DNA of 64,000 nucleotides from assembly GCF_900109135.1 (NCBI RefSeq), contig NZ_FNYT01000007.1, positions 33,038 through 97,037 on the forward strand, written 5' to 3'. This DNA is from Trichococcus ilyis. GTDB lineage: Bacteria > Bacillota > Bacilli > Lactobacillales > Aerococcaceae. A program made the position numbers and the translations under genes. The notes under the pieces are model-generated. The model did not search any database, was not told the origin of the DNA, and saw only the letters and a program-made list of their open reading frames with translations. This document shows, in pieces, positions 7,749 through 14,944 of the stretch (within the stretch, counting starts at the first letter, position 1; each line of letters begins with the position of its first letter).

Positions 7749-8654
7749 TTAATCCTGCCGCGAAATTTCTAGCTGTAATGGACGTTTGAATCCCATATCC
7801 AAATAATACGAAAGTTCTTTATCTAAATCATCTATCAGTTTTGTATCTTCGATCGCGTTTAATATAGAGTATGCCTTCGCTATATGCTCGGAGCCTTCAT
7901 CAATTTTTCCTGTTTTTTGCAGGATTATCCCTTTTCTGGAATAGGCAATCGCCAGTTGATTATATTTTTGATATTTCTTACATAAGGGAATCACGTTTTC
8001 CAAGTAGGAAAGAGCTTCAAGATATTTTTGCTCATCGATCAGCAAAACAGATAAATTAACTTCTATATTGATTAATAGAATATCAGCTTCCTTCAGATTA
8101 TTATAAGGGATTAATTGTTTCGTCGCTCTTTCACCAATGTTGACGGCTACATCAATCGGGAAAATGAACAAAATGGTGTTTATCAATCGGATATCCAGTA
8201 AATACCATTTATCAAATTTCTCCAAACGCTCCCAAATTTTTTTTGCAAATGATTGTGCTTTTTCTACGCTTTGATTCGTATTTAAAGCAATCAAACTTTC
8301 GCATGCGTAGAAAATATCTCTCAACAAGTAGTCTTCATCGACTGTTAAGTAGGCAACCAGCTCATCTTTAAGCAATTCCAAATTATCAGGGTGATTATAA
8401 TTCAACGAGAAAAATTCATTGATGAGTTTTTCTTTTTCGGTTAAATTTTGTTTATTCAATATGTACTGGAACTCTTCTACTGATACATTAAGTTTCTCAA
8501 GGATCAACAACCATTTTCGAAAAGTTGGTTCTATTTCATTTCTTTCTACTTTAGAGTACGCAGATTGCCCCATGATGCCTTCTGCGACATACTTTTGAGA
8601 ATAACCCCTATCTATCCTAATCTCTTTAAAAACATCTCCAAAGTCTTTCGCCAT
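7749..8654 (-). CDS. RRNPP-family (Rgg/PlcR-like) peptide-responsive regulator
   Basis: Product of 301 residues with the layout of peptide-sensing RRNPP regulators. An N-terminal helix-turn-helix of the Cro/CI type spans about residues 5-60 (IRIDRGYSQKYVAEGIMGQS then AYSKVERNEIEPT). The rest is an all-helical region of TPR-like repeats, for example ALSYLENVIPLCKKYQKYNQ and AIAYSRKGIILQKTGKIDEG. Length is close to PlcR and Rgg. In these families the TPR domain binds a short re-imported peptide. The gene is markedly AT-rich against its neighbours, suggesting transfer. It is divergent from a 53-aa secreted-peptide gene 112 bp away, the classic arrangement for a regulator and its propeptide. Confidence 0.85.
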   Translation of the reverse strand: MAKDFGDVFKEIRIDRGYSQKYVAEGIMGQSAYSKVERNEIEPTFRKWLLILEKLNVSVEEFQYILNKQNLTEKEKLINEFFSLNYNHPDNLELLKDELVAYLTVDEDYLLRDIFYACESLIALNTNQSVEKAQSFAKKIWERLEKFDKWYLLDIRLINTILFIFPIDVAVNIGERATKQLIPYNNLKEADILLINIEVNLSVLLIDEQKYLEALSYLENVIPLCKKYQKYNQLAIAYSRKGIILQKTGKIDEGSEHIAKAYSILNAIEDTKLIDDLDKELSYYLDMGFKRPLQLEISRQD

Positions 8655-8766
8655 ACCTTCACCTTCCTTTTTAATAGTATTATACGACTAATTGATTCAA
8701 AATGCATTTTTCTCATTTATAATGTGACTATGAAAGAAAATATTTTGTAGAAACGGGGTAGCTGTC
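8655..8766. promoter_or_regulatory. Divergent promoter region of regulator and propeptide
   Basis: Holds TATAAT at 8718-8723 for the propeptide gene, with TTCAAA (8696-8701) or TTGATT (8692-8697) as possible -35, and a minus-strand TATAAT (rc at about 8679-8684) for the regulator. Small palindromes TTGATTCAA (8692-8700) and AATGCATT (8701-8708) lie at the propeptide -35 and are candidate operators. Confidence 0.6.
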
Positions 8767-8928
8767 ATGAAAAAATTTATTGTTTTGTCCTTGGTTTTAG
8801 GAATTATCGGTAGTACTGGTTCTATTGTAAAGGAAGCAACTGCTGATGCCAATAAAGATGTTCAACATGAACAAGTAGCAAAAGCACCAACAAAATATTC
8901 CACTAATATGATTTGGTTTATCGGATAA
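8767..8928 (+). CDS. Candidate quorum-sensing propeptide (53 aa)
   Basis: Short gene starting MKKFIVLSLVLGIIGS, a textbook Sec signal sequence, followed by a charged hydrophilic spacer (residues 22-42) and a hydrophobic aromatic C-terminus, YSTNMIWFIG. This is the organisation of PapR-type propeptides, which are exported and cut to release a C-terminal signal peptide. The start has GGGG about 8 bases upstream and a TATAAT box at 8718-8723. It lies head-to-head with the RRNPP regulator. Two hairpins follow (8930-8952 and 9001-9028). The mature signal is probably within the last 7-10 residues; that is inference. A simple exported peptide or bacteriocin-like product is the alternative. Confidence 0.72.
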   Translation: MKKFIVLSLVLGIIGSTGSIVKEATADANKDVQHEQVAKAPTKYSTNMIWFIG

Positions 8929-9100
8929 GTAAAGTTATTCAACAAACTTTTACTTACAGATCCAATACAGGCGGCACAGGTCTATCCGGAAAAAGGAAAA
9001 GCAGGTCAGGACGCGTGTCCTAACCTGCCTACTGCCTAAAGCAGTTGATTTATCCACTTATTTTTCCGGCAAACCCATAAAATATAGTAACTACGGGTAA

Positions 9101-9141
9101 AACAGTCTGGGGCCGGATTCGGACTCCGGCCCCAGACTGTT
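9101..9141. repeat. Perfect 17-bp hairpin
   Basis: AACAGTCTGGGGCCGGA is fully complementary to TCCGGCCCCAGACTGTT across a 7-nt loop. There is no T run, so it is more likely a mobile palindrome than a terminator. Confidence 0.7.
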
Positions 9142-10029
9142 CGCAGCTGTTTAATTCCTTCAGCGTCTTTTCCGCTAAGCCCATCAGCTCAAACCTACAA
9201 AGTGTAGCGAGGAATTCATATTCGTTCATTCAAAAAGGTGAAGTATGTATTGCGATCAATTATTAAAACGGGATGGGGTACTGCGGGGAGGCTTTCGTCT
9301 ACTGGATAGACAGAAAAGAAACTTCAGGCTGCTCCTTTAGTGATCGGTTGATATAAACCTACCTCCAGCGATTGCTTAAAATATGTTGTACAATTGACGT
9401 TGTACCATTGCGATTCAAACAAAAGTTGTTTCCAAAAGTAAGAGCTCTCTTACTAAGGTAAGTATAGCACCACTACGCGATCTTTTCTATTTGTTTTTTA
9501 ATGTCCAAAAAACAACGAAATTTCAGCCAATATTGAACACTATGAAATAACAAGCAAAACTAAACATTGCTGTGGCAACAAAATTTGATTAGTTTATCAA
9601 ATTTACTTACTGCATAGTTAGGAAAACACCAACCAGAATATTATCCGAATGACTGAAGGAAGCTCAACTTCCTTATATTCGCGCGAGAAAAAATACAATA
9701 TTGTATTTTGCGTGATGACTGCATTTTTATCGCCATCTTGCTTGCATTTTTGGGAATTAGTGCACAAACTTTATACAGCATCTTCAAAAATACGTTCATA
9801 TATCCAGGAATGTCAAACTATTGTTCCTGAAGCAATATATACTTAATATTCTTATGAGTGCCTCTCCCAGAAAATTCTTGTCTGGTTAGCCACTAATCGA
9901 ATCCTGTTTTGAAAGCGCAACCAATTCCGGGTGATATTTTCTGCTGATTTCGCTAAAAAAGCAACCCGCAGCGGTTTCCGATAGTTATCGGGTGCCGTTG
10001 AGGGCCTACTTTTGTTTGTTTTTCTCGAT

Positions 10030-10205
10030 AAAACATTCCACTTCTCGAATGATGGCCAGCTGCACGGGTTAGCCCTTCGAAATAATCGAATAGCTGAGGA
10101 ACATTCGATTATTTGCCTCCGCATCGGGCCGAAATTGTCGAATGTCAAGAAACATTCGGCAATTTGCTTCCGCATCGCACTGGAATCGTCGAATACTTGA
10201 GCGGC
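10030..10205. repeat. TCGAATG-type palindromic element
   Basis: Repeats of TCGAATG / CATTCGA occur at roughly 30-bp intervals with partly conserved linkers (TTTGCCTCCGCATCG, TTTGCTTCCGCATCG). The same motif family recurs at 53742-53880. Confidence 0.65.
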
Positions 10206-10230
10206 ATCAGACAATCTCGGCCCCGCAGTC

Positions 10231-10270
10231 AAAAAAAACGAGAATGCAGTTTGCATCCTCGTTTTTTTTT
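10231..10270 (-). terminator. Terminator of guaC (bidirectional)
   Basis: CGAG-a-ATGCA/TGCAT-c-CTCG stem with runs of A and T on the two sides, 60 bp past the guaC stop. Confidence 0.85.
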
Positions 10271-10329
10271 TTCAGTTGTCAAGTCGCTTAAAGTTAATGA
10301 CATTGAGCGAACCCGTTCCGCTATTCTTA

Positions 10330-11361
10330 TTATAGAATCGTGTCGCCTTCGCCGTATGAGCTGCGGCCGGCTTCGATGATGCTTTGGTTGCTGTCGCCGT
10401 TGTAGATCGAGTTCTTAACCAGGACATAATCGCACTTGCGGATCGCCGTGATGTCTTTTCCGCCTGCATATGAGATCGATGACTGCAGATCTTCGCGCAT
10501 TTCGTTCAAGGTGTCGGCGATCGTGCCGCGGTAAGGCGTCAGGATCTTCTTGCCTTCGACGTTTTTGCGTTGGCCTTTTTGGTATTCGGACGCGCTGCCG
10601 AAGTACTCTTTGTAGAGACGGCCGTTGATTTCCTTCGTTTCGCCCGGTGATTCGTCGTGTCCGGCCAACAAGGAGCCGATCATGACCATCGTCGCGCCGA
10701 AACGGATCGATTTCGCGATGTCGCCGTTTGTGCGGACGCCACCGTCAGCGATGATCGGTTTGCTGGCAGCTTTTGCGCACCAGCTGACCGCAGCCAACTG
10801 CCAGCCGCCCGTACCGAAACCGGTCTTTATCTTCGTCGTGCAGACTTTACCAGGCCCGATTCCTACTTTCGTAGCATCGGCTCCAGCATTTTCCAATTCA
10901 CGGACGCCTTCAGGAGTGCCCACGTTTCCGGCAATCAGGAACGTTTCCGGCATCACTGCTTTGACGTGTTTGATCATGCGGATGACTTCATCGGAATGAC
11001 CATGCGCCACGTCGATTGTTGTATATTCAGGAATGGCCTTTTTAGCCACTAATTCATTCACAAAATCAAATTCAGCCTCTTTGATCCCCAAGCTGATGGA
11101 AGCAAACAAACCTTTTTCATGCATGTGTTGGATGAACGGCAAACGGCTCGCTTCATCAAAACGGTGCATGATGTAGAAATACCCTTCCCGCGCCAATTTC
11201 TCGGCCAATTCTTCATCCAGGATCGTCTGCATATTCGCAGGAACCACCGGCAATTTGAACGTACGGCCACCCAATGCCACAGTCGTGTCGCATTCGGAAC
11301 GGCTTTGAACAACACTCTTGTTCGGAATCAGTTGGACATCTTCATAATCAAAAATTTTCAT
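10330..11361 (-). CDS. guaC: GMP reductase
   Basis: Cytosolic NADPH-dependent deamination of GMP to IMP, part of purine interconversion. The 343-residue protein is an IMPDH/GMPR TIM barrel. The catalytic-loop motif [11 protein letters not shown] places the thioimidate-forming cysteine at residue 174. [20 protein letters not shown] and [14 protein letters not shown] are GuaC-typical, and there is no CBS insert, separating it from IMP dehydrogenase. ATG 11361 has GAGGGAAATAGTAA upstream. A TTGACA-N17-TAACTT promoter sits about 110 bp upstream; no purine riboswitch fold is evident in the leader. It is monocistronic with a strong terminator. Confidence 0.95.
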   Translation of the reverse strand: MKIFDYEDVQLIPNKSVVQSRSECDTTVALGGRTFKLPVVPANMQTILDEELAEKLAREGYFYIMHRFDEASRLPFIQHMHEKGLFASISLGIKEAEFDFVNELVAKKAIPEYTTIDVAHGHSDEVIRMIKHVKAVMPETFLIAGNVGTPEGVRELENAGADATKVGIGPGKVCTTKIKTGFGTGGWQLAAVSWCAKAASKPIIADGGVRTNGDIAKSIRFGATMVMIGSLLAGHDESPGETKEINGRLYKEYFGSASEYQKGQRKNVEGKKILTPYRGTIADTLNEMREDLQSSISYAGGKDITAIRKCDYVLVKNSIYNGDSNQSIIEAGRSSYGEGDTIL

Positions 11362-11467
11362 TTACTATTTCCCTCTTTCTGTTAGTGCACAATACCTTTT
11401 GGGAATCGCTTTACACAGACACGGACGTGAAGGCAAAAAATGTCTTCTATCGTAAAGTCCCTATAGT

Positions 11468-11496
11468 AAGTTACACTACTGCTTACAGTTTGTCAA
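11468..11496 (-). promoter_or_regulatory. Promoter of guaC
   Basis: On the minus strand, TTGACA (rc 11491-11496) is spaced 17 bp from TAACTT (rc 11468-11473). The interval contains GTAAGCAGTAGTGTAACTTAC, a loose dyad that might bind a regulator. Confidence 0.55.
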
Positions 11497-11587
11497 AGAT
11501 TAATTGTTGATGAAAAGATTGATTTTCTTATGATCGTCACGAAAGGCTGACAGCTCCCGCATCCCAGTACAGTTCGGTGCTTCCCCA

Positions 11588-12460
11588 TCAGCGATAAAAA
11601 GACAGCAATTCCTGGAGCGGCCCACGATCGCGTAAGTCCTTCAGATGGACGACATGGAACGGATGCGCTACAGCGAAGCGCCGGATTGGAATTTCCTTCA
11701 GCGTACCTGCCTCCAGTTCGGCATGTACCGAGATGCGGTAGAGGAAGGCGATGCCCCGGTTCTGCGCCACCAACTGCTTGATCGGGCCGATGCCGCCGAC
11801 GACGGTCGCCCGTTCGAAGCTGCTGAGGCTCGCTCCCTCCGAGAGCAACGCCTTTTCCAGTATCCGCCGCGATCCGGAACCTTCTTCGCGGAGGAAAAGA
11901 TGCTCCCTGAAGAGCACCGATAAATCCTGTTCGTTGTGCCACAACGGGCTGGCGGCCGCACAGACGCCGATGAAAGGCTCGTCGGACAGCTTACCGAAAC
12001 CGAATTGGCTCTGGTTGAAGCCGCCTTCGATCAGCGCGAAGTCGATTTTCCCCGTCTGGATCATACCTGTCAGTGTGGCGGTATTGTCGACGATCATCGA
12101 CAGGTGATGGCGCGGATGCCGCTCGAGATAACGCCCGATCAGTCCCGGCATGACGTACTCGCCGATCGTCAGTGTGGCCCCGAATGTCAGCGTCGGGGCA
12201 TCATCGTGCTGCAGCAGTTGTGAGCGGATCCTTTGCACATCGCGGTTCAGCAGCGACAACTGTTCCTCCAGGTAGCGGCCCTTCTCGGTGACCAGCAGCT
12301 GCTTGCCTTCGTAGCGGAACAGCTGGACGCCCAATTCCTCCTGCAGGTGCTGGATGTGTTGGGTGACGGCCGGTTGCGTGATGTTCAATTTCTTGGCGGC
12401 TTTCGTGTAGCTACCCTCCTCGATCAGCGTGAGGAACGTTTTGTAGCGGTAATCCAGCAT
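11588..12460 (-). CDS. LysR-family regulator, divergent from yeiH-like exporter
   Basis: LysR-type regulator of 290 residues. The N-terminal winged helix-turn-helix (YTKAAKKLNITQPAVTQHIQ, about residues 18-37) is followed by a linker helix and a periplasmic-binding-like effector domain. I chose ATG 12460 because GGAGGTG lies 6 bases upstream; an upstream TTG would place that ribosome site inside the gene. It is transcribed away from the YeiH-family gene with 112 bp between, the usual arrangement for a LysR regulator and its target. A perfect ATAA-N7-TTAT dyad is in that gap. Similar YeiE/CysB-type pairs respond to sulfur compounds, but the effector here is not known. Confidence 0.88.
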   Translation of the reverse strand: MLDYRYKTFLTLIEEGSYTKAAKKLNITQPAVTQHIQHLQEELGVQLFRYEGKQLLVTEKGRYLEEQLSLLNRDVQRIRSQLLQHDDAPTLTFGATLTIGEYVMPGLIGRYLERHPRHHLSMIVDNTATLTGMIQTGKIDFALIEGGFNQSQFGFGKLSDEPFIGVCAAASPLWHNEQDLSVLFREHLFLREEGSGSRRILEKALLSEGASLSSFERATVVGGIGPIKQLVAQNRGIAFLYRISVHAELEAGTLKEIPIRRFAVAHPFHVVHLKDLRDRGPLQELLSFYR

Positions 12461-12495
12461 GCGTAGCACCTCCAATAATTTTTACTTATACCTGC

Positions 12496-12510
12496 ATAAT
12501 AAATCATTAT
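12496..12510. promoter_or_regulatory. LysR-type dyad ATAA-N7-TTAT
   Basis: ATAATAAATCATTAT is a perfect match to the T-N11-A architecture of LysR operators, placed between the divergent lysR and yeiH-like starts. A flanking GCATAA...TTATGC pair extends the symmetry. Confidence 0.6.
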
Positions 12511-12572
12511 TTTTATTTATGCAAAAAGTCGGGTAAAATAATGAATGCAAGCATCAATAGGGGGTATTCTTC

Positions 12573-13643
12573 ATGAAATTGAACGCAATCAACAAGGAAC
12601 TCGACGGCGCCCTGCCCGGCCTCGCCGCCAGCATCCTCATCTCGGTCGTCAGCCAATGGGTGGCGCGCTTCCTGCCGACGCTGGGCGCAGCGCTGATCGC
12701 CATCCTGTTGGGCATGCTGCTCGGCAACACGCTCCTGGACCGGCCGGAATTGGGCCAAGGCACCAAATTCTCCGAAAAACGGCTGCTTGAATACGCCATC
12801 GTCCTGAATGGGCTGATCCTCGATTTCCAAGTGCTGAAATCGGCCGGCCTCAAGGGTTTCGTCTTCATCATCCTGCAGATGGCGCTGACGATTTTCGTCA
12901 CCTACCGGTTGGGCAAAGTCTTCGGATTCGGCAAACGCTTCGCGCTGCTGATGGGCGCCGGCAACGCAGTCTGCGGCTCCTCCGCCATCGGCACCGTCGC
13001 GCCGATCGTCCAGGCCGACAACAAAGACAAAGGCATCTCGATCACGATCGTCAACCTGTCAGGGACCTCGCTGATGATCCTGCTGCCGATTCTGGGGGCA
13101 GTGCTGTACGGCAACGACACGTTGCGGACATCTGCTTTGATCGGCGGCACCGTCCAATCCATCGGCCAAGTCGTCGCCTCCGCCAAACTCGTCAATGACG
13201 AAGTCGTCACCCTGGCGACCGTCTTCAAGCTCATGCGCGTGCTGCTGATCATCGGCGTCGCCGTATTGTACGGGCGCATGAACATGAATGAAGGAGAAGC
13301 TTTGTTCACGCGCAAAAAACGCGCGGGGTATGCTGCTGATCCTGTCATCGGAGCGGAAGCGTCCGCCAGCCCGGCCGCCGTCTCCTACGGCGTTCCTTGG
13401 TTCCTGACCGGATTCGTCGTCTTCTTCCTCATCCGCAGCTTCATCGGCGTCCCTGATAGCGTCCTCGTCGCATCCAAAGCCCTCAGCACCCAATTCGAAG
13501 TCGCCGCCCTCGCCGCAATCGGCATGCGCGTCAAATTTGCCGACATCATCAAAGAAGGCCCCAAAGCCATGCTTTACGGGCTGACTGTTGGTGCTGCGCA
13601 GGTCGTTATGGCTATTGCGCTGATTCGGGTGTTTTTCGGATAA
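12573..13643 (+). CDS. YeiH/UPF0324-family membrane protein (putative sulfate or sulfite exporter)
   Basis: Integral membrane protein of 356 residues with about ten hydrophobic helices. The family signature GAGNAVCGSSAIGTVAPIV lies near residues 128-146, followed by NLSGTSLMILLP and GGTVQSIGQVVAS. Proteins of this family are annotated as putative sulfate exporters; substrate evidence is limited, so function is tentative. ATG 12573 follows AGGGGG at good spacing. It is divergent from a LysR regulator and closed by an intrinsic terminator, forming a two-gene regulatory unit. Confidence 0.85.
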   Translation: MKLNAINKELDGALPGLAASILISVVSQWVARFLPTLGAALIAILLGMLLGNTLLDRPELGQGTKFSEKRLLEYAIVLNGLILDFQVLKSAGLKGFVFIILQMALTIFVTYRLGKVFGFGKRFALLMGAGNAVCGSSAIGTVAPIVQADNKDKGISITIVNLSGTSLMILLPILGAVLYGNDTLRTSALIGGTVQSIGQVVASAKLVNDEVVTLATVFKLMRVLLIIGVAVLYGRMNMNEGEALFTRKKRAGYAADPVIGAEASASPAAVSYGVPWFLTGFVVFFLIRSFIGVPDSVLVASKALSTQFEVAALAAIGMRVKFADIIKEGPKAMLYGLTVGAAQVVMAIALIRVFFG

Positions 13644-13650
13644 ATGTTCA

Positions 13651-13687
13651 AAAGCATCAGTTCCTGACGGAGCTGATGCTTTTTTTG
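13651..13687 (+). terminator. Terminator after yeiH-like gene
   Basis: AGCATCAG/CTGATGCT stem followed by seven T residues. Confidence 0.88.
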
Positions 13688-13699
13688 TCATAAATTAGG

Positions 13700-13862
13700 G
13701 CTTTCGTTGGCTCTTCGGTATCTTCGCTCCTGCGTTCAGCCGACATAATCGCGGTTCGTTGGCTCTTTGGTATTTTTCGATTTTCGTTTAGTCGACATAC
13801 CACAAAAACGTCGACTCTTCTTTAGTTTTCATTCTCCGTTCAGTCGACTTAGGTGCTTCTCA
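13700..13862. repeat. CTCTTCGGTAT / GTCGAC-type element
   Basis: Three related modules: CGTTGGCTCTTCGGTATC, CGTTGGCTCTTTGGTATT and CGTCGACTCTTCTTTAG, each followed by CGTT(C/T)AG(C/T)CGAC. Arms alternate between GTTGGC/GCCGAC and GTCGAC. A related copy is at 14800-14853. The rest of the gap to 14040 has no gene. Confidence 0.6.
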
Positions 13863-14039
13863 GCGCTGTGCAGACTAAAAAAGACAGCCGACTCATCCAT
13901 CTTTGGAGAGGCGGCTGCCTGGTTTTTGTATATTTGAAAAGCCTATATGTTATTCTCGGGAGTTTTGTGTATTTGTACGACATATCTACGCTATCACGTC
14001 TATTTCGTATCAACCGAGCATATGTATATGTTTTTACAT

Positions 14040-14342
14040 TCACCCTTGGTCAGGTTTGATTCTATTTTCTGCTGTTTTATAAACCTCTTTGTTGTCGCGT
14101 TTGCCGATTGCGACTATTTGGATAACCTCGATTTTGCCATTTGCCTCGCGAAATACGATTCGAAGCCCCATCTTTTTGTTTTTCAACTTCCTGCACTCGC
14201 TCAGTGAACCATGCAATGCCTGTCCTGCTTGCATGCCGGATTCTTTAATCCTAACAATAGCTTTGTCCACGAAAATTTTCTGACTTCCATCCAGAGAATT
14301 ATAATCTTGTTTAGATAACGCCGTCCATTCTATCTTATGCAC
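14040..14342 (-). CDS. RelE/ParE-superfamily toxin
   Basis: Product of 100 residues resembling Txe/YoeB/RelE mRNA interferases, which cut mRNA on the ribosome. Family-like segments are the N-terminal IEWTALSKQDYNSL, the central LSECRKLKNKKMGLRIVFRE, and the C-terminal VIQIVAIGKRDNKEVYKTA. The GTG start at 14342 is supported by GGGAG six bases upstream, inside the end of the antitoxin gene. It lies 3 bp after the antitoxin stop codon, so the two are cotranscribed and probably translationally coupled. Catalytic residues differ between subfamilies and I do not assign them. Confidence 0.82.
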   Translation of the reverse strand: MHKIEWTALSKQDYNSLDGSQKIFVDKAIVRIKESGMQAGQALHGSLSECRKLKNKKMGLRIVFREANGKIEVIQIVAIGKRDNKEVYKTAENRIKPDQG

Positions 14343-14345
14343 AAA

Positions 14346-14666
14346 CTACTCCCACCCGTCATTCTCATCTATGGTCAGAAACTGATCGGCGTTAGTGCCA
14401 CGGACTTCTTCATCAGAAAATAGTTCCAAATCTTTGATAGCTAAACGCTGTGCTACTACTAAGTCCATTACTTGCTCATGCAATACTTCGATTTCGTTTG
14501 TCAAAGATTCGTACTGTTCCTGCGTAAGCATAACCCCAGCAACATCTCCACGATTAAAAACGTAGACCGGAGTGTTTTCTTTTTCGGCTTTTTTAAATAT
14601 GATGGTTGGGGATTTTTTCACTTCAGATATGGAAGTAGTTGGGACATCAAGAATTTTAAAGCTCAT
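14346..14666 (-). CDS. Phd/YefM-type antitoxin
   Basis: Product of 106 residues, partner of the downstream RelE-like toxin. The N-terminal half (ISEVKKSPTIIFKKAEKENTP then VYVFNRGDVAGVMLTQEQYE) is the Phd/YefM DNA-binding fold, which represses its own operon. The acidic C-terminal half would wrap and neutralise the toxin. I chose ATG 14666 because GGAG directly abuts an in-frame ATG three codons earlier and is properly spaced only for this one. The last residues, DEEVR...DGWE, reappear in a gene fragment at 14864-14944. Confidence 0.85.
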   Translation of the reverse strand: MSFKILDVPTTSISEVKKSPTIIFKKAEKENTPVYVFNRGDVAGVMLTQEQYESLTNEIEVLHEQVMDLVVAQRLAIKDLELFSDEEVRGTNADQFLTIDENDGWE

Positions 14667-14799
14667 TACTATCATCTCCTTACTTTATCCCAATTATACA
14701 TCATCCCAAAAACTTTTAAAAGTCTTTTTACGATACCTTTAATATAAAAAAATGGTTATTAATTTAAAGGAATAGATGCTGATTACGATGCGCGTACAG

Positions 14800-14853
14800 C
14801 CAGGCGGCGGCTCTTCGGTATCCTCCGTTCTTCGTTCAACCGTCATACACAAA
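14800..14853. repeat. CTCTTCGGTAT-type element copy
   Basis: GGCGGCTCTTCGGTATCCTCCGTTCTTCGTTCAACCG... shares the linker of the element at 13700 with different arms. Quoted motif: GGCTCTTCGGTATCCTCC. Confidence 0.5.
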
Positions 14854-14863
14854 CCGTATTCGG

Positions 14864-14944
14864 TTATTCCCACCCGTCGTCCTCCTCCACGACAAGTTCT
14901 TCTTCAGCTTTAACATTCCGCACTTCTTCATCGGGATCCCCTCG
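14864..14944 (-). pseudogene. Antitoxin C-terminal fragment
   Basis: On the minus strand this encodes RGDPDEEVRNVKAEEEL then VVEEDDGWE and a TAA stop. DEEVR...E..DGWE aligns with the last 20-odd residues of the intact antitoxin ending at 14346. No start codon remains. The fragment begins immediately after, and in frame with, the TAG of the DUF1538 gene at 14945. It is best read as a relic of a second antitoxin copy, though the match is short. Confidence 0.5.

Larger units (their letters stand above)
8929..10329. other. 1.4-kb gene-poor AT-rich intergenic region
   Basis: No gene I can defend. It contains hairpin GCAGGT-c-AGGAC/GTCCT-a-ACCTGC at 9001-9028, a perfect 17-bp hairpin at 9101-9141, and a palindrome cluster at 10030-10205. 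The minus strand around 9330-9450 has a short open stretch ending in YQPITKGAA that may be a gene relic, but I cannot identify it. A 65-codon frame at 9649-9846 has no ribosome site or recognisable product. Confidence 0.6.

Noticed and set aside
9300-9460. Transposase relic on the minus strand ending YQPITKGAA
   Set aside because: Only about 38 codons are open and I cannot tie them to a known family, so it is mentioned only as a possible relic.
9649-9846. 65-codon frame
   Set aside because: No ribosome site, no recognisable family, and ordinary composition for the surrounding AT-rich spacer.
9852-10256. 134-codon minus-strand frame
   Set aside because: It crosses the TCGAATG palindrome cluster and the guaC terminator; composition follows the repeats.
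11362-11500. Purine riboswitch before guaC
   Set aside because: The leader has a good promoter but I could not fold the conserved three-way junction or find its loop motifs.
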